Shown in pieces: positions 29,644 to 39,757 of a DNA stretch of 64,000 nt; position 1 is the first letter of the stretch, and each line of letters begins with the position of its first letter. Position numbers and translations under genes: made by a program. The stretch is from Corynebacterium sp. Marseille-P3884 (GTDB taxonomy: Bacteria; Actinomycetota; Actinomycetes; Mycobacteriales; Mycobacteriaceae), in contig NZ_JAGKSD010000006.1 in the NCBI RefSeq assembly GCF_017942225.1, positions 100,100-164,099 on the forward strand. The letters are read 5' to 3'. The notes under the pieces are model-generated. The model saw only the letters and a list, made by a program, of their open reading frames with translations, was not told the DNA's origin and did no database searches.

Positions 29644-30534
29644 GTGAGCAATAACGCGCAGCGCGGCAAAGACGCTCTGAAGGAACTCGACCGCGAGCTC
29701 AAGGCCCGCGACCGCAAAGAGAAGAACAAGCCCTGGTCGATCGCGGCCATGGCGCTGCTGGTCATCGCCCTCGTCGGCGGCGGCATCTACCTGGCAGCGA
29801 CCTGGGGCTCGGACGAGGACGTCGTCGCCGAGGACCAGAACGAGGAGCAGCAGGACCAGGAGCAGCCGGAGGAGATGGAGCCGGTCGCATTGAAGAAGAA
29901 GCGCTCCGAGCCGCTCGATCCGACGGTCACCTGCACCTACACCGAGGACGGACAGGGCGAGTTCTACAAGGGCCTGCCCGAAGCAGAAGGCGTATCGACG
30001 GAGGGCACCGTCGACGTCACCCTCGACACCTCCGCCGGCCCCATCGGCCTGACCCTGGACCGCTCCGTCTCGCCGTGCACGGTCAACGCGATCGAGTACC
30101 TGGTCAAGGAGGGGTACTACAACGACACCGTGTGCCACCGCCTGACCACTGAGGGCCTCCACGTCCTGCAGTGCGGCGATCCGAGCGGCACCGGCAGTGG
30201 CGGCCCGGGCTTCCAGTTCGCGGACGAGTACCCGGCCGACGACCCGGCGGAGAAGGAGAACCAGAACGTCCTCTACGAGCGCGGCACCATCGCCATGGCG
30301 AACTCGGGCCCGAACACCAACGGCTCCCAGTTCTTCCTCAACTACGGCGATTCCCCGCTCCCGCCCGCGTACACCTACTTCGGCACGATCAACGAGGAGG
30401 GCCTGGCCACCCTCGACAAGATCGCCGAGGCAGGCATCGCTGAGCCGGAGTCCGAGGAAGAGGCCATGATGGCGAACCCCGGCGACGGCGCCCCCAAGGA
30501 GGAAGTGAAGATCAACAGCGCATCGATCGCTTAA
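29644..30534 (+). CDS. Membrane-anchored cyclophilin-type peptidyl-prolyl isomerase
   Basis: 296 residues. The N-terminal Lys/Arg-rich cytoplasmic segment precedes one membrane helix (about 28-46), then an acidic Glu/Gln linker and a cyclophilin domain with the core DTVCHRLTTEGLHVLQCGDP, GTIAMANSGPNTNGSQFF and TYFGTI. Usual catalytic residues (FHR-type Arg, QFF) are kept apart from small changes. It should help fold exported proteins. The start is GTG at 29644 with GGAGG about 11 bases upstream. A strong terminator follows. Confidence 0.92.
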   Translation: MSNNAQRGKDALKELDRELKARDRKEKNKPWSIAAMALLVIALVGGGIYLAATWGSDEDVVAEDQNEEQQDQEQPEEMEPVALKKKRSEPLDPTVTCTYTEDGQGEFYKGLPEAEGVSTEGTVDVTLDTSAGPIGLTLDRSVSPCTVNAIEYLVKEGYYNDTVCHRLTTEGLHVLQCGDPSGTGSGGPGFQFADEYPADDPAEKENQNVLYERGTIAMANSGPNTNGSQFFLNYGDSPLPPAYTYFGTINEEGLATLDKIAEAGIAEPESEEEAMMANPGDGAPKEEVKINSASIA

Positions 30535-30551
30535 TCTCCGCTATCCCCACC

Positions 30552-30588
30552 CCGTCCAGTGTGAGCTTACTCACATTGGGCGGTTTTT
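30552..30588 (+). terminator. Strong Rho-independent terminator after the cyclophilin gene
   Basis: A 14-bp stem (arms 30552-30565 and 30570-30583) with two G-U pairs, loop CTTA, and T5 directly after. The stem closes CCGTCCAGTGTGAG against CTCACATTGGGCGG. Confidence 0.92.
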
Positions 30589-30635
30589 CATTGCCCGAGC
30601 TTAAGGTTGCCGTAATCACGGCCAGCGCGCATACA

Positions 30636-30646
30636 GCTTATCGACG
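30636..30646 (-). repeat. 11-mer CGTCGATAAGC
   Basis: Exact copy in the gene-free stretch after the cyclophilin terminator. Confidence 0.95.
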
Positions 30647-30836
30647 CCCACCCCTCCCCCTCTCCCATATTTCCCGCTTCAACTGTGTGTCTGTACAAAT
30701 TCTCCGTCGCCAGAGCCTGAGAACGCGTCCGCCAAACCAGTCCCATTAGTCCCATTCGGCACATATTTTGACTACAAACACTTAAGAAAAGCCTGAGAGC
30801 CAGTCCCCCTACCTGGATAACCGCTCGTTAAAGCCC

Positions 30837-30865
30837 TTGCAGGGCCTATACCCCGACTGTAGAGT
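30837..30865 (+). promoter_or_regulatory. Promoter of the secreted repeat protein
   Basis: TTGCAG (30837-30842), a 17-base spacer, and TAGAGT (30860-30865) match the corynebacterial SigA-type pattern. The gene starts about 40 bases downstream. Confidence 0.6.
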
Positions 30866-30905
30866 GTTCCACGTCATTGAGAGCTTCTTTCTGAAAGGGA
30901 CATTC

Positions 30906-31340
30906 ATGAAGATCCGCAAGAGCATCCTCGCTGCTGCCACCGCAGCTACCGTTTCCGTCTCCGGCGTCGTCGCTGCTCCGGCTTTCGCAGCTGAGCCGGC
31001 TCCGAAGGACGAGACCCCCGTCACCGCCGAGGGCACCAACGCCGACCAGCCGAAGGACGACGACAAGGCCGACCAGCCGAAGGACGACGACAAGGCCGAC
31101 CAGCCGAAGGACGACGACAAGGCCGACCAGCCGAAGGACGACGAGGGCAAGGACAACACCGACCAGGACAACGGCAAGAAGAAGTCCTTCGGCGACAAGC
31201 TAAAGGCTAACTCCTCCGACAAGGATGGCGACTGGGATCCGAAGGCTATCACCGCTTGGATCAGCGTCTTCACCGCAGTCCTGGGTCTGGTCGGCTCCGT
31301 GCTCACCTTCGCTCAGAAGAACTTCAAGCTGCCGTTCTAA
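30906..31340 (+). CDS. Small secreted protein with perfect tandem repeats and a C-terminal hydrophobic helix
   Basis: 144 residues. A signal peptide ends APAFA|AEPAP. Next come four near-identical nine-residue units (ADQPKDDDK), then an acidic/Lys spacer and a C-terminal hydrophobic stretch AITAWISVFTAVLGLVGSV with a short basic end (QKNFKLPF). ATG 30906 has AAAGGGA upstream. The overall plan suggests a cell-envelope protein whose acidic repeats span the wall and whose helix inserts in a membrane. I recognise no family; function unknown. Confidence 0.75.
   Translation: MKIRKSILAAATAATVSVSGVVAAPAFAAEPAPKDETPVTAEGTNADQPKDDDKADQPKDDDKADQPKDDDKADQPKDDEGKDNTDQDNGKKKSFGDKLKANSSDKDGDWDPKAITAWISVFTAVLGLVGSVLTFAQKNFKLPF
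31041..31144 (+). repeat. 27-bp perfect tandem repeat (3.8 copies) inside the secreted protein
   Basis: Units starting at 31041, 31068 and 31095 are identical 27-mers; a fourth at 31122 matches for 23 bases. Perfect DNA identity suggests recent expansion or slippage, and copy number may vary between strains. Confidence 0.93.
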
Positions 31341-31372
31341 GGCTGCGCCGAGCATCTAGCTCACACGCCTAT

Positions 31373-31402
31373 ACCGCCACGACGCTGCGTCGTGGCGGTT
31401 TT
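31373..31402 (+). terminator. Rho-independent terminator after the secreted repeat protein
   Basis: A perfect 12-bp stem (ACCGCCACGACG / CGTCGTGGCGGT) with loop CTG followed by TTT. Confidence 0.92.
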
Positions 31403-31451
31403 CGCGTCTTTAGGCTTCTAAATCAGAGGTGCGCCGAGTCCGAGTTATCGG

Positions 31452-33728
31452 CTAAGCGTTGACACGGTAGACGTCGAAGACACCCTCGATATTGCGCACC
31501 TGGTTCATCAGCGTGCCCAACTGCTTGGTGTCGGAGACCTGGAAAGTGAACCGGACAGTGGCGATATGGTCGTCGTCGCAGTGGTGGTTGAAAGCAATGA
31601 CTGGCAGCTTCTGCTCGTTGAGAACTCGGGTGAGCTCAGCCAGCAGGCCCTGTTTGTCAAGTGCTTCCAGTTGCATCGTCGCCGTGGACGCGCCCTGTCG
31701 GGAACCGCTGTTCCACTCCACCTGGATGAGTCGGGCTTGTTCCTGTTTGAGTTTCTCTGCGTTGGTGCAGTCGACGCGGTGGACGGACACTCCCCCGCCA
31801 CGGGTGACGAAGCCGAAGATTTCATCGCCAGGCACGGGCTGGCAACAGCGGGCCAGTTTGGCCATCACATCGGGGGACCCCTCGACGAGGATGCCGGGGC
31901 CGTCGGTACGCGTCGGCGTTTTGAGCTCCGCGATGGGCGCGCGTGCGGCAAGCGCGTCGACGGCGTCGTCCTCATCGCCGAACATCTCCACCAGCAGGCT
32001 GACCACATGCTTCGCAGAGGTCTGGCCGGAACCGATCGCGGTGTAGAGGGCATCGACACCGTCGTAGTGGAGCTGAGTAGCCACCTTGTTCATCGAGTCA
32101 GCCGTGAAGAGGCGGTGCAACGGCAAACCGCCGCGCTGGACCTCCGCGGCCAAGGCATCGCGACCAGCCTCGAGGTGCTCTTCGCGGCGTTCTTTCGCGA
32201 ACCACTGGCGGATCTTGCTCTTGGCGCGCGGTGAGACGACGAAGTCTTGCCAGTCGCGCGACGGGCCCGCATTCGCGTCCTTTGATGTGAAGACCTCGAC
32301 ACGGTCACCTGACTTGAGTGTGGATTCAAGCGCGACGAGCTTGCCGTTGACCTTCGCGCCAATGCAGCGGTGGCCGACCTCAGTGTGCACCGCGTAGGCG
32401 AAATCGACGGGTGTCGAGTCCGCCGGCAAGTTGATCACGTCACCTTTCGGGGTGAAGCAGAAGATCTGCGCGGAGGTGAGATCGTAGCGCAGGGAATCAA
32501 GGAACTCGTTCGGATCCGCTGCTTCCTTCTGCCAGTCGAGCAACTGACGCATCCACGTCATTTGATCCAGCTCAGCCTGGTCGCCCTTGTGGGAGCCCTT
32601 CGTTTCCTTGTACCGCCAGTGAGCGGCCACGCCGAATTCGGCGTTGTAGTGCATCTCATGAGTGCGCACCTGGATCTCCAGCGGGCGACCGGAATCTGTC
32701 ATCACGGTGGTGTGGAGTGATTGGTAAACACCGAAGCGCGGGTTGGAGATGTAGTCCTTGAAACGCCCCGGCATCGCCGAATACAGCGAGTGCACGACAC
32801 CGATGGCGGCGTAGCAGTCGCTGACATTATCCACCAGGACGCGAATGCCCACGAGGTCGAAGATCTCGTTGAAGTCGCGGCCGCGGACCACCATTTTCTG
32901 GTAAATCGACCAGTAGTGCTTCGGGCGTCCCATGACCTCGGCCTTGACGCCGTTTTGTTTTAGCTCGGCCTGGATTTCACCGGTGACTTCTTTCAAAGCC
33001 CGGTCACGCGAGGGGGCGCGCTCAGCGACGAGGCGGACGATCTCCTCGTACTTCTTCGGGTACAGGATCGCGAATGCGAGGTCCTCGAGCTCCCATTTCA
33101 CTGACGCCATGCCGAGGCGGTGCGCCAGCGGGGCAATGACTTCAAGGGTTTCACGCGCTTTTTTCTGCTGCTTCTCCGGCGGCAGGAAGCGCATGGTGCG
33201 CATATTGTGCAGACGGTCGGCGACTTTGATCACCAGTACTCGCGGATCCTGCGACATGGCCACGATCATCTTGCGGATCGTCTCGGCCTCAGCAGCGGCG
33301 CCGAGGGCGACTTTGTCGAGCTTGGTCACACCGTCGACGAGCCGGGCGACCTCCGGGCCGAAATCATTCGTGAGATCGTCGAGGGAGTATTCGGTGTCCT
33401 CCACTGTGTCGTGGAGAAGCGCGGCCATGATCGTGGTCGTGTCCATACCGATCTCAGCGCAGATCGTCGACACAGCCAGCGGGTGGGTGATGTACGGGTC
33501 ACCGGACTTGCGCTGCACGCCCTCGTGCAGGCGCTCCGCCGTCTCATAGGCGCGCGAGATATCCTCGACGCTCGCCTTCGGGTGGTATTTGCGGTGGATC
33601 GAGTACAGCGGCTCGATGACCGGATTAGTTTTCGGTCGCCCACCGGTGAGCGACCGGGCGAGCCTGGCCGACACACTGCGCATCGACGAACCGGTGGTGC
33701 GCCGCTGCGATCGATCTTGGGACGTCAT
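31452..33728 (-). CDS. rel: Bifunctional (p)ppGpp synthetase/hydrolase
   Basis: 758 residues in the full RelA/SpoT order. The HD hydrolase domain shows [19 protein letters not shown]; the synthetase has [23 protein letters not shown] (the RxKD form seen in bifunctional enzymes), [14 protein letters not shown]; then TGS ([29 protein letters not shown]), a Cys-containing CC/ZBD region ([17 protein letters not shown]) and an ACT domain. It controls the stringent response. It is followed upstream by apt, as in other corynebacteria. Confidence 0.97.
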   Translation of the reverse strand: MTSQDRSQRRTTGSSMRSVSARLARSLTGGRPKTNPVIEPLYSIHRKYHPKASVEDISRAYETAERLHEGVQRKSGDPYITHPLAVSTICAEIGMDTTTIMAALLHDTVEDTEYSLDDLTNDFGPEVARLVDGVTKLDKVALGAAAEAETIRKMIVAMSQDPRVLVIKVADRLHNMRTMRFLPPEKQQKKARETLEVIAPLAHRLGMASVKWELEDLAFAILYPKKYEEIVRLVAERAPSRDRALKEVTGEIQAELKQNGVKAEVMGRPKHYWSIYQKMVVRGRDFNEIFDLVGIRVLVDNVSDCYAAIGVVHSLYSAMPGRFKDYISNPRFGVYQSLHTTVMTDSGRPLEIQVRTHEMHYNAEFGVAAHWRYKETKGSHKGDQAELDQMTWMRQLLDWQKEAADPNEFLDSLRYDLTSAQIFCFTPKGDVINLPADSTPVDFAYAVHTEVGHRCIGAKVNGKLVALESTLKSGDRVEVFTSKDANAGPSRDWQDFVVSPRAKSKIRQWFAKERREEHLEAGRDALAAEVQRGGLPLHRLFTADSMNKVATQLHYDGVDALYTAIGSGQTSAKHVVSLLVEMFGDEDDAVDALAARAPIAELKTPTRTDGPGILVEGSPDVMAKLARCCQPVPGDEIFGFVTRGGGVSVHRVDCTNAEKLKQEQARLIQVEWNSGSRQGASTATMQLEALDKQGLLAELTRVLNEQKLPVIAFNHHCDDDHIATVRFTFQVSDTKQLGTLMNQVRNIEGVFDVYRVNA

Positions 33729-33756
33729 GCGCCCACTTTAAGCCACACGGTCAGTT

Positions 33757-34335
33757 CTATGCTGCGTCGCCGTTACTTTGGTTCAGAACGACCAGGGGAA
33801 TACCGTCCAAGCGTTCGCGGCCACCAAGGCCAGAGACCTCGAGAACGACGACGCAACCGGCGACGATTCCGCCAGCACGCTCAATCAGATCGCGGGCGGC
33901 GTGGAGGGTACCGCCGGTAGCCAAGACATCGTCGACAAGCACGATGCGCTTTCCTTCGATATTCATGCCTTCCGCGGGAATCTCCAGCGCGGCGGTGCCG
34001 TATTCGAGGGAGTATTCCTCGCTGATCACCGGCGGCGGCAGCTTGCCCTTCTTGCGGATCGCCAGGATGCCGAGGCCCATGTCGTACGCGACGGCAGAGC
34101 CGAGGAGGAAGCCACGCGCGTCGAGGCCGCCGATCATGTCGGCGCCGAGGTTCTTGGAGGCTTCCGCCATCTCGGCGATGACGACTTTCAGAGCCGCGCC
34201 GTCAGCGAGCACCGGCGTCAGATCCTCGAAGAGCACGCCTTCTTCAGGGAAGTCCTGCACATAGCGCATCTTCTCGGCCAAGGCCTCGCGGGCGGTGCGG
34301 TACGTGGGTTGAACAGAGTTCTCTGGGGAGGTCAT
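33757..34335 (-). CDS. apt: Adenine phosphoribosyltransferase
   Basis: 192 residues. It makes AMP from adenine and PRPP. The PRPP motif is visible as [20 protein letters not shown], with [11 protein letters not shown] and [12 protein letters not shown] segments typical of Apt. ATG 34335 lies just after the stop of the upstream lipoprotein gene (3 bases), so translation is probably coupled. It sits between rel and the SecDF lipoprotein genes. Confidence 0.94.
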   Translation of the reverse strand: MTSPENSVQPTYRTAREALAEKMRYVQDFPEEGVLFEDLTPVLADGAALKVVIAEMAEASKNLGADMIGGLDARGFLLGSAVAYDMGLGILAIRKKGKLPPPVISEEYSLEYGTAALEIPAEGMNIEGKRIVLVDDVLATGGTLHAARDLIERAGGIVAGCVVVLEVSGLGGRERLDGIPLVVLNQSNGDAA

Positions 34336-34338
34336 GGT

Positions 34339-36135
34339 CTACTTGTCGTCTTTCTGTTCCGGTGTGGGTTCCAAACCGGGAACGTGCCAGCGGTCCATGT
34401 TCCAGCCGATCCCGACAGGGCCAGTGTAGACCACCACGTTCTTGATGCTGTTGTCCACGATGAAGGTGCGCGGCTGAGCAGACAGCGGAATAGACGGCAC
34501 CTCGTCCCACAGGCGTTTTTCCTCCGCGCGGAGGCTTTGGAGTTCCTCGGAGCGTGAGGTCGCGGATTCATATTCCATCATCGGGTCGACGGCGCCGAGG
34601 AAGGCATCGATTTTGCCGCCGCGGTCGAGCTCGCCTTGCTCATTCCAGGTCGGCTCCTCGGTGAGGAGATCTCCGCGTGTCTTGCCGTTGGCAGTCACGT
34701 CAGTGATCGTGATGCCGGCGGGCTCGCACGATTTCTTCATCGCTTCGACCATGGCAGCCATCCGCTTATTCGGCGCGTTGTAACCGACGTGCAGCTCAAG
34801 TCCAGAGGCGACGCTGGCACCCTCGATATCGACGCCGAGGTGCGGGTCCGCAATATCGGCGAGGCGACGCGACATCGGGTCATTCTGGGTAAGCACGTGC
34901 ACGGGTGACGGCGGGAGCTCGATGCCGGCTTCGCGTGACGACGCCTCCGCCACCGCCCGAATGTCGATGCACTTGGCCAGAGCCTGCCGGTTGTCGTGAT
35001 ACGCCCACGAACCTGCGTCGGCGAAAACGAGCGTGTCGGTCATCTCGCCGATGACGGTCTGTAGTTCTTGGTGGCTCTCCGGGGAGTCCGAGTCTGCTCC
35101 ATCGTCAGAAGGTGTCTCCCCCGCTGCGCTCGCCTCGGAGGCATCTGCTTGTTGGCCGTCCTTGCCCGTGCGCACATCGTCGGCGTTGGCACCCTGATCG
35201 GGCTCAGGCGGAGCCTCGTACCAATCCGGATTGTGATCGCTCAGGTCACCGACCATGAGTGCGCCTGCTTCCTGGAGTTCCGCGGAATCCTTGGACGCCG
35301 GCCACACAACGACCTTCGGCACCTCGGGGGCATCGCCGTAGTATTTCTCATTGGCGACGAGGACGACCTCGCCTTCCTCCCCGATCGATTCGATCTTGTA
35401 CGGGCCATAAGACACCTGAAGCTCAGGATCGAATTTGCGGAGGCCGTAACCGAAGCGCCACACCTCGGCAGTGCGGGCGAACAGATCCGGGTCGCCGGAC
35501 TGGAGGCCGGTGGTGAAATCGGCGGTCTCCATGCCGAGGCGCTTAGCGATGGCGTGGGCGGGAAGCACCGTGCCCGCACCGAAAAGCTCGCGCCAGCGGC
35601 CACCCTTGCCCGGCTGGAAGACGACGGTGAATTCCTTGGAGCCCGGCGTGCAGTCGACACGCTCGACCTGCTCCATCTGCGGCATGTGAGAGGAGAAGAC
35701 ATCCGGGTTGGAACCGGCGGCAAAAGCGAGGGCATAGTCGTCGCATGTCACCGGAACACCGTCGGAGAATTCGGCTTGATCCGACAAGGTGTAAATGACC
35801 TGTCGTTGCGGGCCCGGCAATACCTGCGTGGACACAAGGTCGGTATTCGGGATGCGCTGGCCGGACGGCCCGGGAATGAATGCCCCCGGGAACATGCGTC
35901 CGGAAAGACGCTGCATCTTCAAAGAATCGCCGATCTTCGTCGCCGCATTCGTGGTAATCAGCGGAACGGGTAGCTGGTACCCGAAATAGTCCAAGGCGGT
36001 CTGGTCCGTGGGCTCCTGCTCAGAATCGGAGCACCCCGCCATGAAGGTGGCTGCTGCGGTAAGCAGGGCGGCAACGCGCACAGAATTCTTTCGTCGCGTC
36101 CGATGTCCCGCCGTGGTTTTCATGGGAGTGTTCAC
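34339..36135 (-). CDS. Family-5 peptide-type substrate-binding lipoprotein
   Basis: 598 residues. The N terminus (VNTPMKTTAGHRTRRKNSVRVAALLTAAATFMAGC) is a lipoprotein signal with lipobox MAGC. The mature protein has the long DppA/OppA layout, e.g. YTLSDQAEFSDGVPVTCDDYALAF. An acidic Ser/Asp/Glu-rich insert near residues 310-350 (DADDVRTGKDGQQADASEAS) is unusual. The same locus in C. glutamicum carries dciAE between secF and apt. No permease is adjacent, so it is an orphan or works with genes elsewhere. GTG 36135 has GGAG upstream. Confidence 0.82.
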   Translation of the reverse strand: MNTPMKTTAGHRTRRKNSVRVAALLTAAATFMAGCSDSEQEPTDQTALDYFGYQLPVPLITTNAATKIGDSLKMQRLSGRMFPGAFIPGPSGQRIPNTDLVSTQVLPGPQRQVIYTLSDQAEFSDGVPVTCDDYALAFAAGSNPDVFSSHMPQMEQVERVDCTPGSKEFTVVFQPGKGGRWRELFGAGTVLPAHAIAKRLGMETADFTTGLQSGDPDLFARTAEVWRFGYGLRKFDPELQVSYGPYKIESIGEEGEVVLVANEKYYGDAPEVPKVVVWPASKDSAELQEAGALMVGDLSDHNPDWYEAPPEPDQGANADDVRTGKDGQQADASEASAAGETPSDDGADSDSPESHQELQTVIGEMTDTLVFADAGSWAYHDNRQALAKCIDIRAVAEASSREAGIELPPSPVHVLTQNDPMSRRLADIADPHLGVDIEGASVASGLELHVGYNAPNKRMAAMVEAMKKSCEPAGITITDVTANGKTRGDLLTEEPTWNEQGELDRGGKIDAFLGAVDPMMEYESATSRSEELQSLRAEEKRLWDEVPSIPLSAQPRTFIVDNSIKNVVVYTGPVGIGWNMDRWHVPGLEPTPEQKDDK

Positions 36136-36184
36136 GGTGTGCTCCTCTCGCCCTGTCTAATCCTCATCTACTTGCCACGGTGCA

Positions 36185-37462
36185 CTACTTCTGGTTCGGC
36201 CGCCACGTTGCGGCGGACTGGCGTGCTGGCTCCGTCACGTGCGTTTCAGCGTCAAGGCGAGAAGAGGAACGCGGGGAAGTCACAGTGCGCTTCGCGGACA
36301 CCGCTTCAGCCACGTCGTCGTTCTGCTCGGAGGTGGAGGAATCGGCGGAAGCAGAGGTGTCGTCGATAAGCTCACTCTCGCTCTTGCCCGCGCGGTAGTC
36401 AGCGACCTTCTTGTTGTGCTCCTTGTACTGGCTCTGCGCGTTGGTGAGAGTGACCAGCAGGGCGCTAGCGAGGAACAGGGAGGAGATAACGCCTTCCACG
36501 ACGCCGATCAGCTGAATCAGTGCGAGGTCCTGGAGGGTGCCCACGCCGAGCAGCCACACAGCGACGATCATGAGCGCGATGATCGGCAGCGCCGAGATCA
36601 CAGAGGTCGAAATCGAGCGCATCAATGTCTCGTTGACTGCGAGGTTGGTCTCTTCCGCGTAGGTCGAACGGCGCGAATCGAGCACGCCCTCGGTGTTCTC
36701 CTTGACCTTGTCGAACACGATGACGGTGTCGTAAAGGGAGAACGTCAGCACGGTCAGCAGACCGATGATCATGGCCGGGGTGACTTCGATGCCGAACAGG
36801 GCGTAGATGCCCATGATGACCACGGCGTCGAAAAGCAGGGCGACCATGGCTGCGATCGCCATATTGCGCTGCAGACGCAGGGCGACGTAGATCGCGGCGG
36901 TGACGAGGAAGATCAACATCGACAGCAGCATGCGGTTCGTGATCGTCGAACCCCATGACTCGGACACCGTGGAATCGCCGATCGCGTCCGGTGTCGCCTC
37001 ACCAGTAGCGTCCTTCGGCTGGTAGGCGTTGTAGATCGCCTCGCGTGCGCTGTCGATTTGCTCCTGGGACAGGTGCTCGGAATTGATTTCCAGCGTGCGC
37101 GAATCACCCGCGCCGACGATCTGGGTCAGCTCCGGAGTCACGCCCGTTGCATCGACAAAAGTCTCCTCAACCTGCTCGACGACGAGTTCGCCGGCTGGCA
37201 TCGACATCTTGGTGCCGCCCTCGAAATCGATACCGAGGTTGAAGCCGCGCAGCAGCATCGCAGCAGCGGAGATGACCACCAGAGCCACGGCGATGATGTA
37301 CCAGAGCTTGGAGCGGCCGATGAAGTCGATCGCGCCCTTGCCTTCGTAAAGGCGCTCGATGCCCTTCGTGTGCGTTGCGGTCTCGTGTTCCGCTGCGGCA
37401 GTGCCTTTCGCAGCGCCGTTGCTTGCCGACGAATCAGCTGCGGCGTTCAGTGAGGTGGTCAT
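36185..37462 (-). CDS. secF: Protein translocase subunit SecF
   Basis: 425 residues. SecF starts after a 55-residue Ala/Ser-rich N tail, then RSKLWYIIAVALVVISAAAMLLRGFNLGIDFEGGTKMSM and the core motifs YDTVIVFDKVKENTEG and NETLMRSISTSVISALPI. The C-terminal part is a long charged tail (about 75 residues) with Ser, Glu and Arg. With SecD it uses the proton-motive force to aid export. It begins two bases before the secD stop, so the pair is coupled. Confidence 0.96.
   Translation of the reverse strand: MTTSLNAAADSSASNGAAKGTAAAEHETATHTKGIERLYEGKGAIDFIGRSKLWYIIAVALVVISAAAMLLRGFNLGIDFEGGTKMSMPAGELVVEQVEETFVDATGVTPELTQIVGAGDSRTLEINSEHLSQEQIDSAREAIYNAYQPKDATGEATPDAIGDSTVSESWGSTITNRMLLSMLIFLVTAAIYVALRLQRNMAIAAMVALLFDAVVIMGIYALFGIEVTPAMIIGLLTVLTFSLYDTVIVFDKVKENTEGVLDSRRSTYAEETNLAVNETLMRSISTSVISALPIIALMIVAVWLLGVGTLQDLALIQLIGVVEGVISSLFLASALLVTLTNAQSQYKEHNKKVADYRAGKSESELIDDTSASADSSTSEQNDDVAEAVSAKRTVTSPRSSSRLDAETHVTEPARQSAATWRPNQK
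36361..36371 (+). repeat. 11-mer CGTCGATAAGC
   Basis: Exact copy in the variable C-terminal tail of secF (LIDD). Confidence 0.95.
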
Positions 37463-37464
37463 GA

Positions 37465-39543
37465 TTATTTCTCCTCTTTCCTGGTTGCCGTGGGCGTGGC
37501 GGTGTCGGTGTCTTCGTCCTCATCTACTGCTGTGACAGTATCCGCGGCGGTCAGAGTCGCAACGGTGGAACCGCCGGCGGCGGCGTTGCTCGTCGACGTG
37601 GAGTTGATGGTGGACGCTTCACTCGGCTTTGTCTCGGTAGCGCGTGCAGCATCGGACTTGGTCTCTGCGTCCGCACTCCGCTTGGAACGACGCGCGGTGA
37701 CGGTCTTGCCGCGGCCGGCCTCAAAGGCCTTGGCCATCCCGTTGACAGACGGCTTAGCCCAGAACGAGCTGCGCGAAGCCAGGATCATCAGCGGTGCGGT
37801 GATCAAGAACGTCACCAGCAGGTCGAAGATCGTGGTCAGACCCATGGTGAAGGCGAAGCCCTTGACCTCACCGACGGCGAGGAAGTAGATCACGACTGCA
37901 CCGATGAGGGTGACCATATTGCCTGTGACGATCGTTTCCTTCGCGCGATCCCAACCGTTGAGCGTCGCCGAGCGGAATGTTCTGCCGCGACGCACCTCGT
38001 CCTTGATGCGCTCGTAGAGGACAACGAAGGAGTCGGCGGTGGTACCGATACCGATGATCAAACCGGCGACACCGGACAGGTCCAGCGTGTAGCCGATCCA
38101 GCGGCCCAGCAGGACCAGCGCGCCGTAGACGAGCAGCCCCGCGGTCGCCAGAGTGAACAGGGAAATGAGGCCGTAGAGGCGGTAGTACACGAAGACGAAG
38201 ATGGCAACGAGTGCCAGACCGACCAGGCCCGCAATGATGCCCGCCTTTAGGGAAGCGACACCGAGTGACGGCGGAACGGTCAGCGCGGTGCCACCCGGTT
38301 CACCGTTCTCACCAGCGAAGGAGAGCGGGAGTGCGCCGTAACGCAGGTTATTCGCTAGGTTCTCGGCTTCTTCCTGGGTGAACTGACCGGTGATCGAGGT
38401 TGCAGAGCCGACCGGCGTCGGCGACTTGATCTCCGGTGCAGAGATCACCTGGGAATCCAGGGTGATCGCGATCTGCTGACCAACCATGGCCGCAGTCAGC
38501 GCTGCCCAGGTAGAAGAACCATTGTGTTCGCCTTCCTGCTTGAAGGCGAAGTTGATCTCCATCTGGCCGGTCTCTGGATTGATGCCACCGGTAATGGGGC
38601 GATTGGTGTCGATCTCGCTACCGGTCAGACGCGGTCCGTCCTCGTCCTCGACGCCCTGGAGCAGCGGCACCGGGTCGAGCAGCAGCGCCTGGCCCTGGCT
38701 AGGATCGCAGGCCACGAGCGGGCGCTTCGGATCGTCAGTGCCCGCCAGCGGGTCCACCGGCGCCGGCTTTTCGGGGTCGGCCGGGGTGCACTTCATCAGC
38801 CAGGATGCCGCCTGAAGCTTCGTCATGTCATCGGACTGGCGGTCCTCGCGCAGCATCGCCGTTGCTTCCTTGCGCAGATCCGATGCTTCGAGGGAGTTGT
38901 CCGGCTCCGGCTTCGGGTCGGCGGTGATCTCCGGTGCCTCGATCGGCTCGAGGTTTATCTCGGTGGTGGCTTCCCCGCCCTGCTCCTCCTGAGCTTTTTT
39001 CATCGCCTCGGCCTGCTGGTTGAAGGCGTCGGCGAATGTCTGCATCGACGACTGCGCTTCTTCCTTGGTGATCACGCGGTACTCGACCCAGCGGTTCGCC
39101 ATGTCTTCCAAAACCTTCGGGAAGTTGACTTGGTCGGCCTGCTGGGTCGGCTGGGCGACCGGGCGGAACAGCAGCTGGGAGGTCTGGCCGATATTGCGCA
39201 CATCGGCGGAATCCTCGCCGGAGACCGTGATCACCAGCGTGTTGCCGTCGACGACGACAGATGCGTCGGAGACACCCATGCCGTTGACGCGGTTCTCAAG
39301 AATAGTGCGCGCCTGGTCCAGCTGATCCTTCGTGGGCTCCTCCCCTTGCGGGACGAGCGTGACACGGGTGCCGCCGCGAAGATCGATGCCCAGTTTCGGC
39401 GACGCCTCACGGTCGCCCGTCAAGAAAATAAGGGCATAAGTGGCCACCAAAATGAGTGCGAATAGCGCAATGGCCCGTTTGGGCCACGCTCGCTTCGATC
39501 CTCCCTCTCGGGCTGACCGCCTGCCTGACGTTTTCGAAGTCAC
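37465..39543 (-). CDS. secD: Protein translocase subunit SecD
   Basis: 692 residues. N-terminal helix, then GIDLRGGTRVTLVPQGEEP, a long extracytoplasmic P1 domain, and the membrane domain with ADSFVVLYERIKDEVRRGRTFRSA and FDLLVTFLITAPLM. Glu/Gln- and Pro-rich inserts lie around residues 180-215, and the C terminus has a ~90-residue Ser/Thr/Ala-rich tail. The start is GTG 39543 with GGAGAG upstream. Together with SecF it supports Sec export. Confidence 0.96.
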   Translation of the reverse strand: MTSKTSGRRSAREGGSKRAWPKRAIALFALILVATYALIFLTGDREASPKLGIDLRGGTRVTLVPQGEEPTKDQLDQARTILENRVNGMGVSDASVVVDGNTLVITVSGEDSADVRNIGQTSQLLFRPVAQPTQQADQVNFPKVLEDMANRWVEYRVITKEEAQSSMQTFADAFNQQAEAMKKAQEEQGGEATTEINLEPIEAPEITADPKPEPDNSLEASDLRKEATAMLREDRQSDDMTKLQAASWLMKCTPADPEKPAPVDPLAGTDDPKRPLVACDPSQGQALLLDPVPLLQGVEDEDGPRLTGSEIDTNRPITGGINPETGQMEINFAFKQEGEHNGSSTWAALTAAMVGQQIAITLDSQVISAPEIKSPTPVGSATSITGQFTQEEAENLANNLRYGALPLSFAGENGEPGGTALTVPPSLGVASLKAGIIAGLVGLALVAIFVFVYYRLYGLISLFTLATAGLLVYGALVLLGRWIGYTLDLSGVAGLIIGIGTTADSFVVLYERIKDEVRRGRTFRSATLNGWDRAKETIVTGNMVTLIGAVVIYFLAVGEVKGFAFTMGLTTIFDLLVTFLITAPLMILASRSSFWAKPSVNGMAKAFEAGRGKTVTARRSKRSADAETKSDAARATETKPSEASTINSTSTSNAAAGGSTVATLTAADTVTAVDEDEDTDTATPTATRKEEK

Positions 39544-39757
39544 GTACGTGCTCTCCTCGTTAACCTGCTTTATCCACCTCAGGCGGCTACGTTCCCCGCA
39601 GTTGCGCGGTGACGGCTGCGGCTACCCGTGCAAGGTGGTTGTGCTTCTGTCGTCTCTTCCCCAGCCCCGGCGTACTCGCAATTCTGGGGCACTGATTCCC
39701 GGGCCGGGAAAGGTCCAGACAGTGATCGTACGTCATGGACGTGGAAATGATTAAGCC

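Larger units (their letters stand above)
30589..30905. other. 317-base gene-free stretch
   Basis: It holds no credible gene. It contains one dispersed 11-mer (30636-30646) and, near its end, the promoter of the secreted repeat protein. The middle part is C-rich with no clear structure. Confidence 0.6.

Noticed and set aside
30837..30905. Upstream in-frame start for the secreted repeat protein
   Set aside because: It would place 23 residues before a clear signal peptide, and it overlaps the promoter.
31041..31144. 27-bp tandem repeats as a CRISPR-like array
   Set aside because: There are no spacers, and the repeats are in frame in a secreted protein gene.
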